Shown piece by piece: positions 32,337 through 40,239 of a DNA stretch of 40,696 nucleotides. The stretch comes from CAZXFH01 sp964640055 (GTDB taxonomy: Bacteria; Fidelibacterota; UBA2242; JAFGTP01): assembly GCA_964640055.1 (NCBI GenBank), contig CAZXFH010000029.1, positions 1 through 40,696 on the forward strand, written 5' to 3'. How positions within the stretch are numbered: position 1 is the stretch's first letter; each line of letters opens with the position of its first letter. The notes under the pieces were generated by a model. That model was not told the origin of the DNA and made no database searches. It was given only the letters and a program-made list of their open reading frames with translations. Position numbers and translations under genes: made by a program.

Positions 32337-33068
32337 TTAAGATAATTTATGAAATTTTGCGGAAAAACTCGATAAACGCATGCGCAGTACAAAGGGAATC
32401 TCAGTTGCACGAATCCAGACATCCGTAGGCAGCGCAAGCCCATCACTGGATCGGTAATTTTGATAAAACACACTCAGTAATACTTTTCGGTTGGCATTAC
32501 GAAATTGTATCTCCTTGATCCTTGGTGAATGCTGATAAAGAATGATGCATACATTCAAATCGTTTATTGAATGGGACCGAATCGTATCGTTCTGAACTGG
32601 ATTGTCCGGGCTGAAATTGGAAACGCCCAACAACAACTGACGGGCTTCCCGCGGCGTTAGTCTTCCGAATACCGTAGCCGCGTAATCATCCGGGAGATCC
32701 CTTCCGGAGTAATGCTGACGGCGACGCTGTAACCATAAGTCATACTCATTATTAAACAGATCTAATTTAGCCATTTTACGGCCCAGCGGATCTCTGAATT
32801 GGATCTGCAGTGTGTCGAGTGTCAGAAAGGCTAAATGGGCATATAAAGAACCGCTCTGCTTGGTCGTCTGTAGGTGAATTGCGGCCTGCGCCTCCAAACG
32901 CTTAAGATTTTGGATTTTTTGTTCACGGGTACTTAATTGCTGCCGGATCTCCTGATCCGAATAGTCCGGTATGTTTTCAATCACAGAACAGCCGTATGAA
33001 ATTATGATAATAGAGGTAACCAGGATTGTAAGTTTATATTTGAGATAATTTGGTTTTGATTTCTTCAT
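32337..33068 (-). CDS. DUF4292/LolB-like outer-membrane lipoprotein
   Basis: About 243 residues from the ATG at 33068; earlier in-frame codons lie deeper inside the TPR gene. The N-terminus has a hydrophobic stretch and lipobox ending IIISYGC, so a lipid-anchored protein is expected. The rest fits the DUF4292/LolB-like fold: a helix with AQAAIHLQTT, repeated beta strands such as LQIQFRDPLGRKMAKLDLF and a C-terminal strand pair. Such proteins bind acyl chains or carry lipids or lipoproteins in the periplasm. It overlaps the TPR lipoprotein gene by 35 bases and precedes the sugar-transfer genes, hinting at a link to polymer export. Family call is moderate. Confidence 0.65.
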   Translation of the reverse strand: MKKSKPNYLKYKLTILVTSIIIISYGCSVIENIPDYSDQEIRQQLSTREQKIQNLKRLEAQAAIHLQTTKQSGSLYAHLAFLTLDTLQIQFRDPLGRKMAKLDLFNNEYDLWLQRRRQHYSGRDLPDDYAATVFGRLTPREARQLLLGVSNFSPDNPVQNDTIRSHSINDLNVCIILYQHSPRIKEIQFRNANRKVLLSVFYQNYRSSDGLALPTDVWIRATEIPFVLRMRLSSFSAKFHKLS

Positions 33069-34560
33069 TATTGCTGTCAATTTCCAGCGCTTTTTGATAA
33101 TTTTTCCGGGCCTTATCAAGGTTGTTTAGAGTGCGGTGTATATCCCCCAGATGTTCATATATTTCGGCATTGTTCTGTACTTCTTCCAGAGCTCTGTTAA
33201 TATAATCTAGGGCTTTTTTATAGTTACCCAGTTTATAATAGATCCAGCCTTTAGTATCGAGATAGGAGGGGTTCTGAGGCTGAATCGCAAGGGCCCTATT
33301 CACCAACTTCAAAGCCTGCTCCAGGTTTTGACCCCGCTCTGCCAGACTGTAGGCATAGTTGTTCAGGGCAATGTCGTCCTGGGAATTATTATTGATCAAT
33401 ATGCGATAAAGACTGTCCGAGCGTTGATGCCGGCCAGTAATATCCCAGATGTTAGCCAGTAAATGGTGGGCCTGCAAAGCCTGTAGGCTGTCGGGATCCA
33501 GGACCAAGGTTTTCTGGAAGGCCTGTGCAGCCTCTTGGTATTGATTTAAATAATTATGTGCCGATCCTTTGAGCAGGTTTAAAGTTGTGTTTTGCGGAAA
33601 TTGTACCAAAGCGCTATCGAGCCATTTCAGCGCTTTTGTGTACGCTTTATTTTGCATATACACTAAGCTAAGGTTGATATAATTATTGGCCTTGTCTGGA
33701 TACTGACCGATCAAGGAATGCAGATAATCAATGGCCTTTTCAGTACTGTCGCTACGCGCCAGTAAATCGCCTAATTGCTCACGCAACTTCAACTCATCGG
33801 GGCTTAGTTGAATGAGCTTTTCATAGATGGTGATCGCTTTGTTCGGATTATTAGAAATAATGGCCAGATCTGCCCGGGCTTTAAGGTAATCGATATTGTG
33901 AGGCTTAAATTCAAGCAGGCGATCATAATAGTGCTTTGATTTCTCCAGATTATTAGTTAGAAAGGTGACTTCGGCGGCTTTCTCAAGCGCGGTTAACTGG
34001 GTGGTATCCGCAGTAAATATTTTTTCATATAGCTGTAATGCTTCTTTGATTTTTCGATCCCTCAGATATAGGGCGGCCAGTTTATATTGAATATCAGTGT
34101 CTCGGGGAAATTGGCGTAATAAATACTGGTATTGTTGCTCTGCCTGTTGGGACTTGCCGGTCAGGAAATATATACGGGCCAGAGTACGACGGGTCTCATC
34201 ATCCTTGGGTTCCAGGCGGATTGCCTCTTGAAAAGCAGCGATGGCATTCTCAACTTTACCTAATTTTAAATAGGCCTTGCCCATGGACTGATAGATTGTG
34301 GCTGAGGATGAATCATACTTCAAGGCATCCTGGTATTCCAAAATTGACCGAGCGTAATCCTCCTGTAAATACAAGTTTTCTGCTTCCATGAAATGGGAAA
34401 TAGCCCGTGAATCGTAGACTGCCTCTTTTTGCGTGCTATCCGCGGGCGCCGTTTGTCGGTGCGTTCGCGTTCCGGCACAGGAGCCAAGTATTAACAGCGC
34501 TCCCAGGCCAATCCAGGGAATCAGAATTAAGGTTGAATTAATGGATGCGGTTTTATTCAT
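33034..34560 (-). CDS. TPR-repeat lipoprotein
   Basis: About 508 residues from the ATG at 34560; a GTG at 34590 would add 10 residues. The N-terminus has a membrane segment and lipobox (LILGSCAG), so it is a likely lipoprotein. Beyond about residue 50 the protein is a chain of roughly a dozen tetratricopeptide repeats, with units such as YQSMGKAYLKLGKVENAIAAFQEAIRLEP and IYEHLGDIHRTLNNLDKARK (parts). TPR proteins scaffold multiprotein assemblies, and comparable lipoproteins stabilise polysaccharide secretion complexes. It leads the operon that continues through a DUF4292-like lipoprotein into glycosyltransferases. The repeat assignment is firm; a role in export is inferred. Confidence 0.82.
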   Translation of the reverse strand: MNKTASINSTLILIPWIGLGALLILGSCAGTRTHRQTAPADSTQKEAVYDSRAISHFMEAENLYLQEDYARSILEYQDALKYDSSSATIYQSMGKAYLKLGKVENAIAAFQEAIRLEPKDDETRRTLARIYFLTGKSQQAEQQYQYLLRQFPRDTDIQYKLAALYLRDRKIKEALQLYEKIFTADTTQLTALEKAAEVTFLTNNLEKSKHYYDRLLEFKPHNIDYLKARADLAIISNNPNKAITIYEKLIQLSPDELKLREQLGDLLARSDSTEKAIDYLHSLIGQYPDKANNYINLSLVYMQNKAYTKALKWLDSALVQFPQNTTLNLLKGSAHNYLNQYQEAAQAFQKTLVLDPDSLQALQAHHLLANIWDITGRHQRSDSLYRILINNNSQDDIALNNYAYSLAERGQNLEQALKLVNRALAIQPQNPSYLDTKGWIYYKLGNYKKALDYINRALEEVQNNAEIYEHLGDIHRTLNNLDKARKNYQKALEIDSNNEEIKTKLSQI

Positions 34561-34703
34561 TTTAAATTGTTTTTTAATGAGTAAACTCACTGGTTAAATT
34601 ATACTACCCTTTGTGTTATAATGAATTCTGAGCTATTTGTTGCAGCTGAGATAAATATAGATACGGGGAAAATAATGTGTTGAGTGGATTTATTCCCACA
34701 GAA

Positions 34704-34907
34704 TTATTTAAAAATGTCTTTTCGATTGCATTTGCAGACGGCGAGCATTTTTTCTTTAAATTTCATGGAATTGGTTTCTGCATTAATAACGGGTGTAATA
34801 TGTTTTACCATTTCAACTGCGTCACCGCAAACCGGGCAATGCCGTTTGGTGTCACGCAGTGCTTTTTCGGTTTTGGCTGCAAATCCTTTGGTTACTCTTT
34901 TGGCCAT
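34704..34907 (-). CDS. Small zinc-ribbon protein
   Basis: 67 residues, with Cys24/Cys27 (HCPVCGDA) and Cys58/Cys60 (VCKCN) as likely zinc ligands, and a basic N-terminus (MAKRVTKGFAAKTEKAL). A clear AGAGGAG ribosome-binding site lies 8 bases before the ATG, and the gene fits neatly 18 bases after the GGDEF gene, which supports it being real. Function unknown; a nucleic-acid-binding or ribosome-associated role would be typical for this size and charge. Confidence 0.6.
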   Translation of the reverse strand: MAKRVTKGFAAKTEKALRDTKRHCPVCGDAVEMVKHITPVINAETNSMKFKEKMLAVCKCNRKDIFK

Positions 34908-34925
34908 TGATCTAACTCCTCTATG

Positions 34926-36662
34926 TTATTCTGATTGATACATGCTTACTTGATTACCGCCCTCTCTTTTGGAGCTATACATTGCCATATCCGCATTGGC
35001 AATCAGCTCCCGGGAATTATCACCGTCAGTCGGGTAGGAGGCCATCCCGATACTGATGGTCATTTTTACCTTAATATTATCTTTTTTAAAGGTAAAACTT
35101 TCCACGTTACTACAAATCCGTTCCGCTGTATTGTAACATTCCTGTTTATCGGTGTTGATCAGGATAATCGCGAATTCTTCTCCACCATAGCGGGCTACGG
35201 TATCAACAGTCCGGACACTCCCTCGAATGATAGTGGATATTTTTTGGAGCATAAAGTCACCGAACAGATGCCCGTAGGTATCATTGACATTCTTGAATTT
35301 ATCCAGGTCGAGAATCAGAAGGGTCAGCTGGGTTTCATAGCGCCGGCAACGTTCAATTTCATTCTCCAACCGTTCCTTAAAAGCGCGGTGATTATAGATA
35401 CCGGTCAGCCCATCGATCATGGCCAATTTTTTAGTCTCTTTATAGGTACGGATACGATTGGTGATATGACTTAAATTATTCCCAAATAAGGTCAGCGTTT
35501 GCAGTTCTGATTCCGAATAATTATTTAATTGATAACTTTCCAGGAGCACACCGCCGGAGTGGTTGCGACCTATTTCCAGAGGCACCCCTACTGCCGACCG
35601 AAAAGGAAGCGCTTTAAGATCTTCCGGTTGAAATCGAAATTGAAAAAAAGCTTTATCGTAATCAGGAACCTGAACGGGGTTGCCTTTACAAATAGGCTCA
35701 AAAATGCCGCCCTGGGAAATGATCTCTTCCCCCACGCTGTAATCCGATTCACAACCGTCGACATATTCAATGACCAATGCCTGCTCCTCATTTTGAAGGG
35801 CAAAGGTCAACTTGTCATAATTGAAAAATTTACGAGCAATTTTAGTAGCGGTACGGAAAAGATCGATTAGATCAATACCCAGAGGGGTGCCGTAATTTAA
35901 TTTGCACAGGCTGCGGAAAAATTCCATATGGGTGGTTTGGCGGTCGATGGCGTCTATCTGCCGGATAAATTGAGAAAATAACTGGGCATATTCCTGTCCT
36001 AATTCCAGATCCTCCTGTCCCCAGGCTTCATCATCGGCACTGTCCAGGCCGAAAAAACCAATAAATTGCCCCATAATAATGGGAATTAACATCAGCGATC
36101 GTACTTTCATCTGACTCTGATAATAAACCAGCATAGAGGGATCAATATCCTTGGCATTGAACAACAGCGGCTGGCTGTTTGTATGATAGTCGCCAAACAG
36201 CGGACCGTCGGCTTTGAATTTTTGGGTGAGGACAGCATCTAAAACAGATTGGTGATCCTGTAGGATATATTGTCCTTCTTCTTCATTGAAAAGGTAAATA
36301 AAAACAGTGCGGGCCATAAAAGAAAATTGGACCACTTCTAGCAATGTAGTTAATAGATCCTGATAATTTTTTTGGGGATCAAAATTAACCTGTAGACTTT
36401 TCAGGGAATATTCCTCGTCGCTGGCGATTTCATAGCGCTCCTTTTCCTTTTTCAGGGAACGGTAATTGACAATAATACTCCTAAGTTCGATCAATAAATA
36501 AACTGTGAAACTAAACAAAGCCAGGAAAACAATAGTACGGAAGATCCATTGAAAAACAGGGGGCAGATTATTCAACATGCTCTGTCCCGGATAGACCGTA
36601 AACAGAAAAAGAATGATTAATAAGAGTGCGCCAATTGTCCAAATACTGCGTAAATTGTTCAT
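34926..36662 (-). CDS. Membrane GAF-GGDEF diguanylate cyclase
   Basis: 578 residues. Two transmembrane helices (about 8-24 and 38-58) precede one or two GAF-like sensor domains (about 95-400) and a C-terminal GGDEF domain starting near KKLAMIDGLTGIYNHRAF. The active site is GGEEF (YGGEEFAII), and an RxxD inhibitory site (RTVD) lies five residues before it, so it should make c-di-GMP and be feedback-inhibited. c-di-GMP often controls polysaccharide production, and this gene sits just upstream of the polysaccharide locus. It starts about 90 bases after the anti-sigma gene. The sensed signal is unknown. Confidence 0.9.
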   Translation of the reverse strand: MNNLRSIWTIGALLLIILFLFTVYPGQSMLNNLPPVFQWIFRTIVFLALFSFTVYLLIELRSIIVNYRSLKKEKERYEIASDEEYSLKSLQVNFDPQKNYQDLLTTLLEVVQFSFMARTVFIYLFNEEEGQYILQDHQSVLDAVLTQKFKADGPLFGDYHTNSQPLLFNAKDIDPSMLVYYQSQMKVRSLMLIPIIMGQFIGFFGLDSADDEAWGQEDLELGQEYAQLFSQFIRQIDAIDRQTTHMEFFRSLCKLNYGTPLGIDLIDLFRTATKIARKFFNYDKLTFALQNEEQALVIEYVDGCESDYSVGEEIISQGGIFEPICKGNPVQVPDYDKAFFQFRFQPEDLKALPFRSAVGVPLEIGRNHSGGVLLESYQLNNYSESELQTLTLFGNNLSHITNRIRTYKETKKLAMIDGLTGIYNHRAFKERLENEIERCRRYETQLTLLILDLDKFKNVNDTYGHLFGDFMLQKISTIIRGSVRTVDTVARYGGEEFAIILINTDKQECYNTAERICSNVESFTFKKDNIKVKMTISIGMASYPTDGDNSRELIANADMAMYSSKREGGNQVSMYQSE

Positions 36663-36755
36663 AATCCCCTACTTCATATAGCAAATGAAAATACGATTAC
36701 CGATATATAAAATCAATGGTTAAGTAATAGGGAATGAAAAATAAGGTAATCTTAA

Positions 36756-37349
36756 TTACCTATTCTTTACCGGTAAAATTTGATCCTGATAATTTTTAGG
36801 ATGTGGTTGGACTGGTGTTGAGGAATCCGGCGATTTATGTTGACTGGAATCACTGGCCAGATTCTGACCGGTTTCGCTGACCATCCCCGATTGTGAGGGT
36901 AAGTTATTCGGGCTGGTGGTCTTTGGAGATGGGGCTGCTTGTGGCAGATGTTCCTGAACAATCGGGGGTTGCTCAACAGTGGGCTGGGAGTCTGAAAATT
37001 TCTGATATTGAATGATAATAAAGCCGATGATGACTGCCAGTAAGGCCCCGGCGAAACCATAGGTGAAAGCCGGAATTTTGTTAAACCGCAAGCTGCGTTG
37101 ACGGGCTGCCGGAGAACGGTTGTTGCGGTCATTAAGGATTTTTTGCTGTAAATTAGTGAAGAAATCAGTGCTGACCGTAAGTGTGGATAATTGTTTTAAC
37201 TGTTGGTGAGTTGTTTTAATTGATTTAAAGAGTTGCTGGCAGGTGGAACATGCCTGCAGGTGCTTTTCGAAAAATTTACGGTCATTAAAATTAATGTCTT
37301 GGTCAATATAATTCGATATGAGTTCCCTAAACTTGTAGCAATTATGCAT
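36756..37349 (-). CDS. Zinc-finger anti-sigma factor
   Basis: 197 residues. The cytoplasmic N-terminus has the zf-HC2 anti-sigma motif H-x3-C-x2-C (His30, Cys34, Cys37, in KHLQACSTC) with Cys4 as likely fourth ligand. One transmembrane helix spans about 96-115. The outer part is Pro/Ser/Gln-rich and disordered. It starts 30 bases after the ECF sigma gene and is expected to hold that sigma at the membrane until a cell-envelope signal arrives. The Pro/Ser-rich tail resembles no known sensor domain. RseA-like proteolytic release is a possibility only. Confidence 0.82.
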   Translation of the reverse strand: MHNCYKFRELISNYIDQDINFNDRKFFEKHLQACSTCQQLFKSIKTTHQQLKQLSTLTVSTDFFTNLQQKILNDRNNRSPAARQRSLRFNKIPAFTYGFAGALLAVIIGFIIIQYQKFSDSQPTVEQPPIVQEHLPQAAPSPKTTSPNNLPSQSGMVSETGQNLASDSSQHKSPDSSTPVQPHPKNYQDQILPVKNR

Positions 37350-37379
37350 ATATCAACCCTGCTCCTATTTTATTAACAT

Positions 37380-37982
37380 TTACCCCTTTTTCCTTAGATC
37401 TTTGAGTTCTTTTTGTAAGCGTAGGCGTGCACGATTTATCCTTGATTTCACAGTTCCCAGTGGCAGGCCAATAATGTTACTAATTTCTTCATAAGAAAGT
37501 TCCTGGATATCTCTTAAAATGATAACGACCCTGAAATGTTCCGGCAATTTATCAATGGCATCCTGAATTAGACCTTCATCAAAACGAATTTCAATGGGCT
37601 CTTCGGGTTTTTCATCAGTAGAGGGATATTCAAATTCCTTATCCTCCGGACCTAGCTGTGAAAAATAATGCATTTTATGGCTGCGGCGTTTGCGAAGGAC
37701 GGTTTTCGCCAGATTACCGGTTATGGTATAGATCCAGGTTGAAAATTTAGCGATCTCGCGATAGGCATGCCGGTTCTGATAGACCTTCAGAAATGTGTCC
37801 TGGACAATATCTTCGGATTCTTTGCGGTCGTGAACGTAACGGTAAGCAAAATTGAGTAAGCGGTTGGAATACCGTTTGACGAGCTCTTCAAAAGCACCTT
37901 CATCACCAGCCTGAAAGCGGCGGATAAGTTCCTCATCGGTCACTTTATATTTGTTTTTGGTGTTTACTTTTTTATTTTTCAT
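37380..37982 (-). CDS. ECF-family RNA polymerase sigma factor (RpoE-like)
   Basis: 200 residues with sigma region 2 (about 20-95: DEGAFEELVKRYSNRLLNFAYRYV, in parts, and SEDIVQDTFLKVYQN) and sigma region 4 (about 135-190: LPEHFRVVIILRD, YEEISNIIGLPLGTVKSRINRAR, in parts). Regions 1 and 3 are absent, so it is an ECF sigma. The first ATG lies 1 base from the holA stop, suggesting co-transcription with uppP and holA, and the anti-sigma gene follows. It probably directs an envelope-stress regulon. Its targets are not visible in this window. Confidence 0.92.
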   Translation of the reverse strand: MKNKKVNTKNKYKVTDEELIRRFQAGDEGAFEELVKRYSNRLLNFAYRYVHDRKESEDIVQDTFLKVYQNRHAYREIAKFSTWIYTITGNLAKTVLRKRRSHKMHYFSQLGPEDKEFEYPSTDEKPEEPIEIRFDEGLIQDAIDKLPEHFRVVIILRDIQELSYEEISNIIGLPLGTVKSRINRARLRLQKELKDLRKKG

Positions 37983-37983
37983 G

Positions 37984-38940
37984 TTAATTATGCATTAATT
38001 TATAGATTAAGGGAATCATCAGTTCATCAGCAGTAAGTGACAAGGACTTGGCTTGCAGATCTGCTGATAGTAATTTATTGAAAATAAATTCATAATTGGC
38101 ATTTTTATAATTGGTATGGCCCTGGGCATAACGCTCCTTTTTTTTCCTGTCGCTGAATTTTTTATAATTCTTTTCTGCGTGTACATAGGGAAAAGACCAC
38201 ACATTTAGAAAGTAATGATACAAGGCGGATATAAAATAAGGTGGTGAACTGCCGGCATCAATCAATTTTAAACAAATATCAATTGTCCGATAGAAATTTT
38301 TATTTCCCATGGCCTCGATAAAATCATACATCTGATATTGTTTAGCACCACCAACAATGTGTTTTATGGTATCCCGGTCAATGGTTTTCTGATCCTGCAG
38401 GTGAAGAATCGCCTTTTCCAATTCACTGAACGTATGGGTCAAGGAATCATCAGTGGTAGCAATTAGCAGGGTCAGGGCTTCGGAGGTAATCTCATACCCC
38501 ATACGACTAATTTGTTCCTCTACAAAGGCGGTGTATTGATTGGGGAAAGGGGTATAGACCTTAATGGACGTGGCTGCCTTTTTCAGGCTTTTTACAAACT
38601 TAAAGCGTTCATTCGGTGCGATCAGGATTAACAGGCTATTGGGATCCGGCTGTTTAAAATAACGTTCTATATCCGGTTGGTATTGCCTAAGCAGGTTATT
38701 AATATCATGGTAAACCAAGATGCGTTTTTGACTGAACATGCCCACACTGAAAAGCGCTTCACTGAATTCCTGATCACGATCCTGATCCCCATAATAATTT
38801 TCAACGGATTCGGGTTTAAATTCCTGCTGCAGGGTTTTAATCACCTGATCAATTAAAAAGTAATCACCCCCAACCAGGAGATAGACAGGATCAATGTGAC
38901 CCTGTTCAATTTTTTCAATTTTCTGGAAGAATGGATGCAT
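37984..38940 (-). CDS. holA: DNA polymerase III delta subunit (clamp loader)
   Basis: 318 residues. Delta opens the beta clamp during loading. The N-terminal domain begins HPFFQKIEKIEQGHIDPVYLLVGGDYFLID, with the usual PVYLLxGxDxxL motif, and the body has KRILVYHDINNLL, LLILIAPNERFKF and the C-terminal collar helices (about 210-315). It lies 10 bases after uppP and 1 base before the ECF sigma gene. Length is normal and nothing is unusual. Confidence 0.88.
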   Translation of the reverse strand: MHPFFQKIEKIEQGHIDPVYLLVGGDYFLIDQVIKTLQQEFKPESVENYYGDQDRDQEFSEALFSVGMFSQKRILVYHDINNLLRQYQPDIERYFKQPDPNSLLILIAPNERFKFVKSLKKAATSIKVYTPFPNQYTAFVEEQISRMGYEITSEALTLLIATTDDSLTHTFSELEKAILHLQDQKTIDRDTIKHIVGGAKQYQMYDFIEAMGNKNFYRTIDICLKLIDAGSSPPYFISALYHYFLNVWSFPYVHAEKNYKKFSDRKKKERYAQGHTNYKNANYEFIFNKLLSADLQAKSLSLTADELMIPLIYKLMHN

Positions 38941-38950
38941 AGAGCCTAAT

Positions 38951-39760
38951 TTATTTTAAAAATAACAACACGATAACGCCCAAAACCAGACAGTAAGGCG
39001 CGAACCAGCTGAACTTACCACTCTGGATGATCTTTAGTAAGAAACGGATGGCCAGGTATCCCACCACAAAGGCTATCAGCATACCCATGATCAAATTTAG
39101 CCAGGTAATCCCCTGCAGCCCCAGGGTTAACAGATCTTTTAACTTCAACAGGGTGGCGCCCAGGATAGCAGGCACTGCCAACAGAAAGGAAAAGCGGGCC
39201 GCTTCAATGCGGTTAATGCCACTGAATAGTCCCGCACTGATGGTGAAACCCGAGCGCGAGATACCCGGTAAAATGGCGGTCATCTGTGCCACACCGATTA
39301 ACAAAGATTTTAGGATACTCAGGCCTTTGTTTTCAATTGATAGAAAGCGTGTCAGGAAAAGTACCAACGCAGTCACCATCAGCGTAATGCCCACCAGGCG
39401 GGCCGAGTGAAATATCTGTTCGATATAAGTATCGAAAAAAAGCCCCACAATTACTGCTGGTATCGTACCTACAATGATATAGACTGCCCAGCGCAAGTCG
39501 GCATCCTGTTTAAATCGAGCTGTACAGTTCTTTTGAAAAATAGCCTGTAAAAAACTGGTGATGATGCGGGCCACATCCCGATAATAGACCGCCAATACAC
39601 TCAATAAGGTACCGAAATGCACAAAGACCTCAAAGGCGATATTTTCGGTATAAATTCCCAGTAATTTCTGAAAAATTACCAGATGACCCGAACTGCTGAT
39701 CGGTAAAAATTCCGTCAGACCTTGCACAATTCCCAGAATGATGGTTTCAATCAGATTCAT
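38951..39760 (-). CDS. uppP: Undecaprenyl-diphosphatase (BacA type)
   Basis: 269 residues, about eight transmembrane helices. It dephosphorylates undecaprenyl diphosphate to recycle the carrier for peptidoglycan and surface polymers. Motif 1 is GLTEFLPISSSGHLVI and motif 2 is LPGISRSGFTISAGL, the BacA signatures. I take the ATG at 39760 (MNLIETIILGIVQG, with GGAA 7 bases upstream) over a GTG at 39772. It heads the uppP-holA-sigma cluster, and its product supports the polysaccharide locus downstream. No bacitracin-related neighbour is present. Confidence 0.95.
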   Translation of the reverse strand: MNLIETIILGIVQGLTEFLPISSSGHLVIFQKLLGIYTENIAFEVFVHFGTLLSVLAVYYRDVARIITSFLQAIFQKNCTARFKQDADLRWAVYIIVGTIPAVIVGLFFDTYIEQIFHSARLVGITLMVTALVLFLTRFLSIENKGLSILKSLLIGVAQMTAILPGISRSGFTISAGLFSGINRIEAARFSFLLAVPAILGATLLKLKDLLTLGLQGITWLNLIMGMLIAFVVGYLAIRFLLKIIQSGKFSWFAPYCLVLGVIVLLFLK

Positions 39761-39772
39761 AATGATTTCCAC

Positions 39773-40050
39773 TTCAATGTAAAAAAGATGCTTCCATTTA
39801 GTTAACTATCCGATTAACAGGTTTTAAATTACAGTCGCGGAAGGAGCCAATTCCTATTATTAAAAACGTACTAAAAAAAGCACGTAAATTTATTTTATCA
39901 GGGGATTTTAAACAAGTTGCGAATAAAATCTAAGGCATCAGGTAACAATATCGACCATAAATTTAATGCTTATCTGAATAAATTACAATCTTAAAGTATT
40001 CGCCGATGCGGAAAAAGGAAAATGATCCGGATAAAGCTCCGGCAGACTAG
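39773..40050. other. Intergenic region before tRNA-Lys
   Basis: AT-rich region between the divergent uppP and tRNA-Lys transcripts. I see no supported gene in it; short frames are broken by stops. It must hold the uppP promoter on the minus strand, but I find no convincing one. The tRNA promoter begins at its right edge. Confidence 0.5.
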
Positions 40051-40077
40051 TTGACACTTCCACGGAATTGTTATAAA
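40051..40077 (+). promoter_or_regulatory. Promoter of tRNA-Lys
   Basis: A perfect -35 hexamer TTGACA (40051-40056) is followed by TATAAA (40072-40077, 15-base spacer) or TAAATT (40074-40079, 17-base spacer). The start site would fall just before the tRNA at 40095. The form is sigma-70-like rather than Bacteroidota-like. Confidence 0.6.
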
Positions 40078-40094
40078 TTCAACGGCTTTTGCAT

Positions 40095-40167
40095 GCCCTG
40101 ATAGCTTAATTGGCAGAGCAGCGGCCTCTTAAGCCGACGGTTCCAGGTTCGAGTCCTGGTCGGGGCA
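40095..40167 (+). tRNA. tRNA-Lys (anticodon CTT)
   Basis: A 73-base cloverleaf: acceptor GCCCTGA/TCGGGGC (7 pairs, one T-G wobble), D stem GCTT/GAGC, anticodon loop CTCTTAA (40126-40132) with anticodon CTT (40128-40130, reads AAG), and T stem CCAGG/CCTGG with loop TTCGAGT. The first pair of the anticodon stem is a G-A mismatch. CCA is not encoded, so it is added after transcription. It is on the opposite strand from most genes here. Confidence 0.95.
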
Positions 40168-40207
40168 CTTTCAATAAAAACAGTAACTTACAATTTAGTA
40201 TCATAGA

Positions 40208-40236
40208 CCCTGAATCCATAAAATCAGGGTTATTTT
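40208..40236 (+). terminator. Rho-independent terminator after tRNA-Lys
   Basis: Inverted repeat CCCTGA (40208-40213) / TCAGGG (40224-40229) with a 10-base loop, followed by TTATTTT. It lies about 40 bases after the tRNA, suitable for ending its transcript. The stem is short and the T tract has one A. Confidence 0.5.
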
Positions 40237-40239
40237 GCC

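Noticed and set aside
34935..35474. 179-codon open frame on the plus strand
   Set aside because: It is antisense to the GGDEF domain coding sequence, which is clearly conserved; no protein family is visible.
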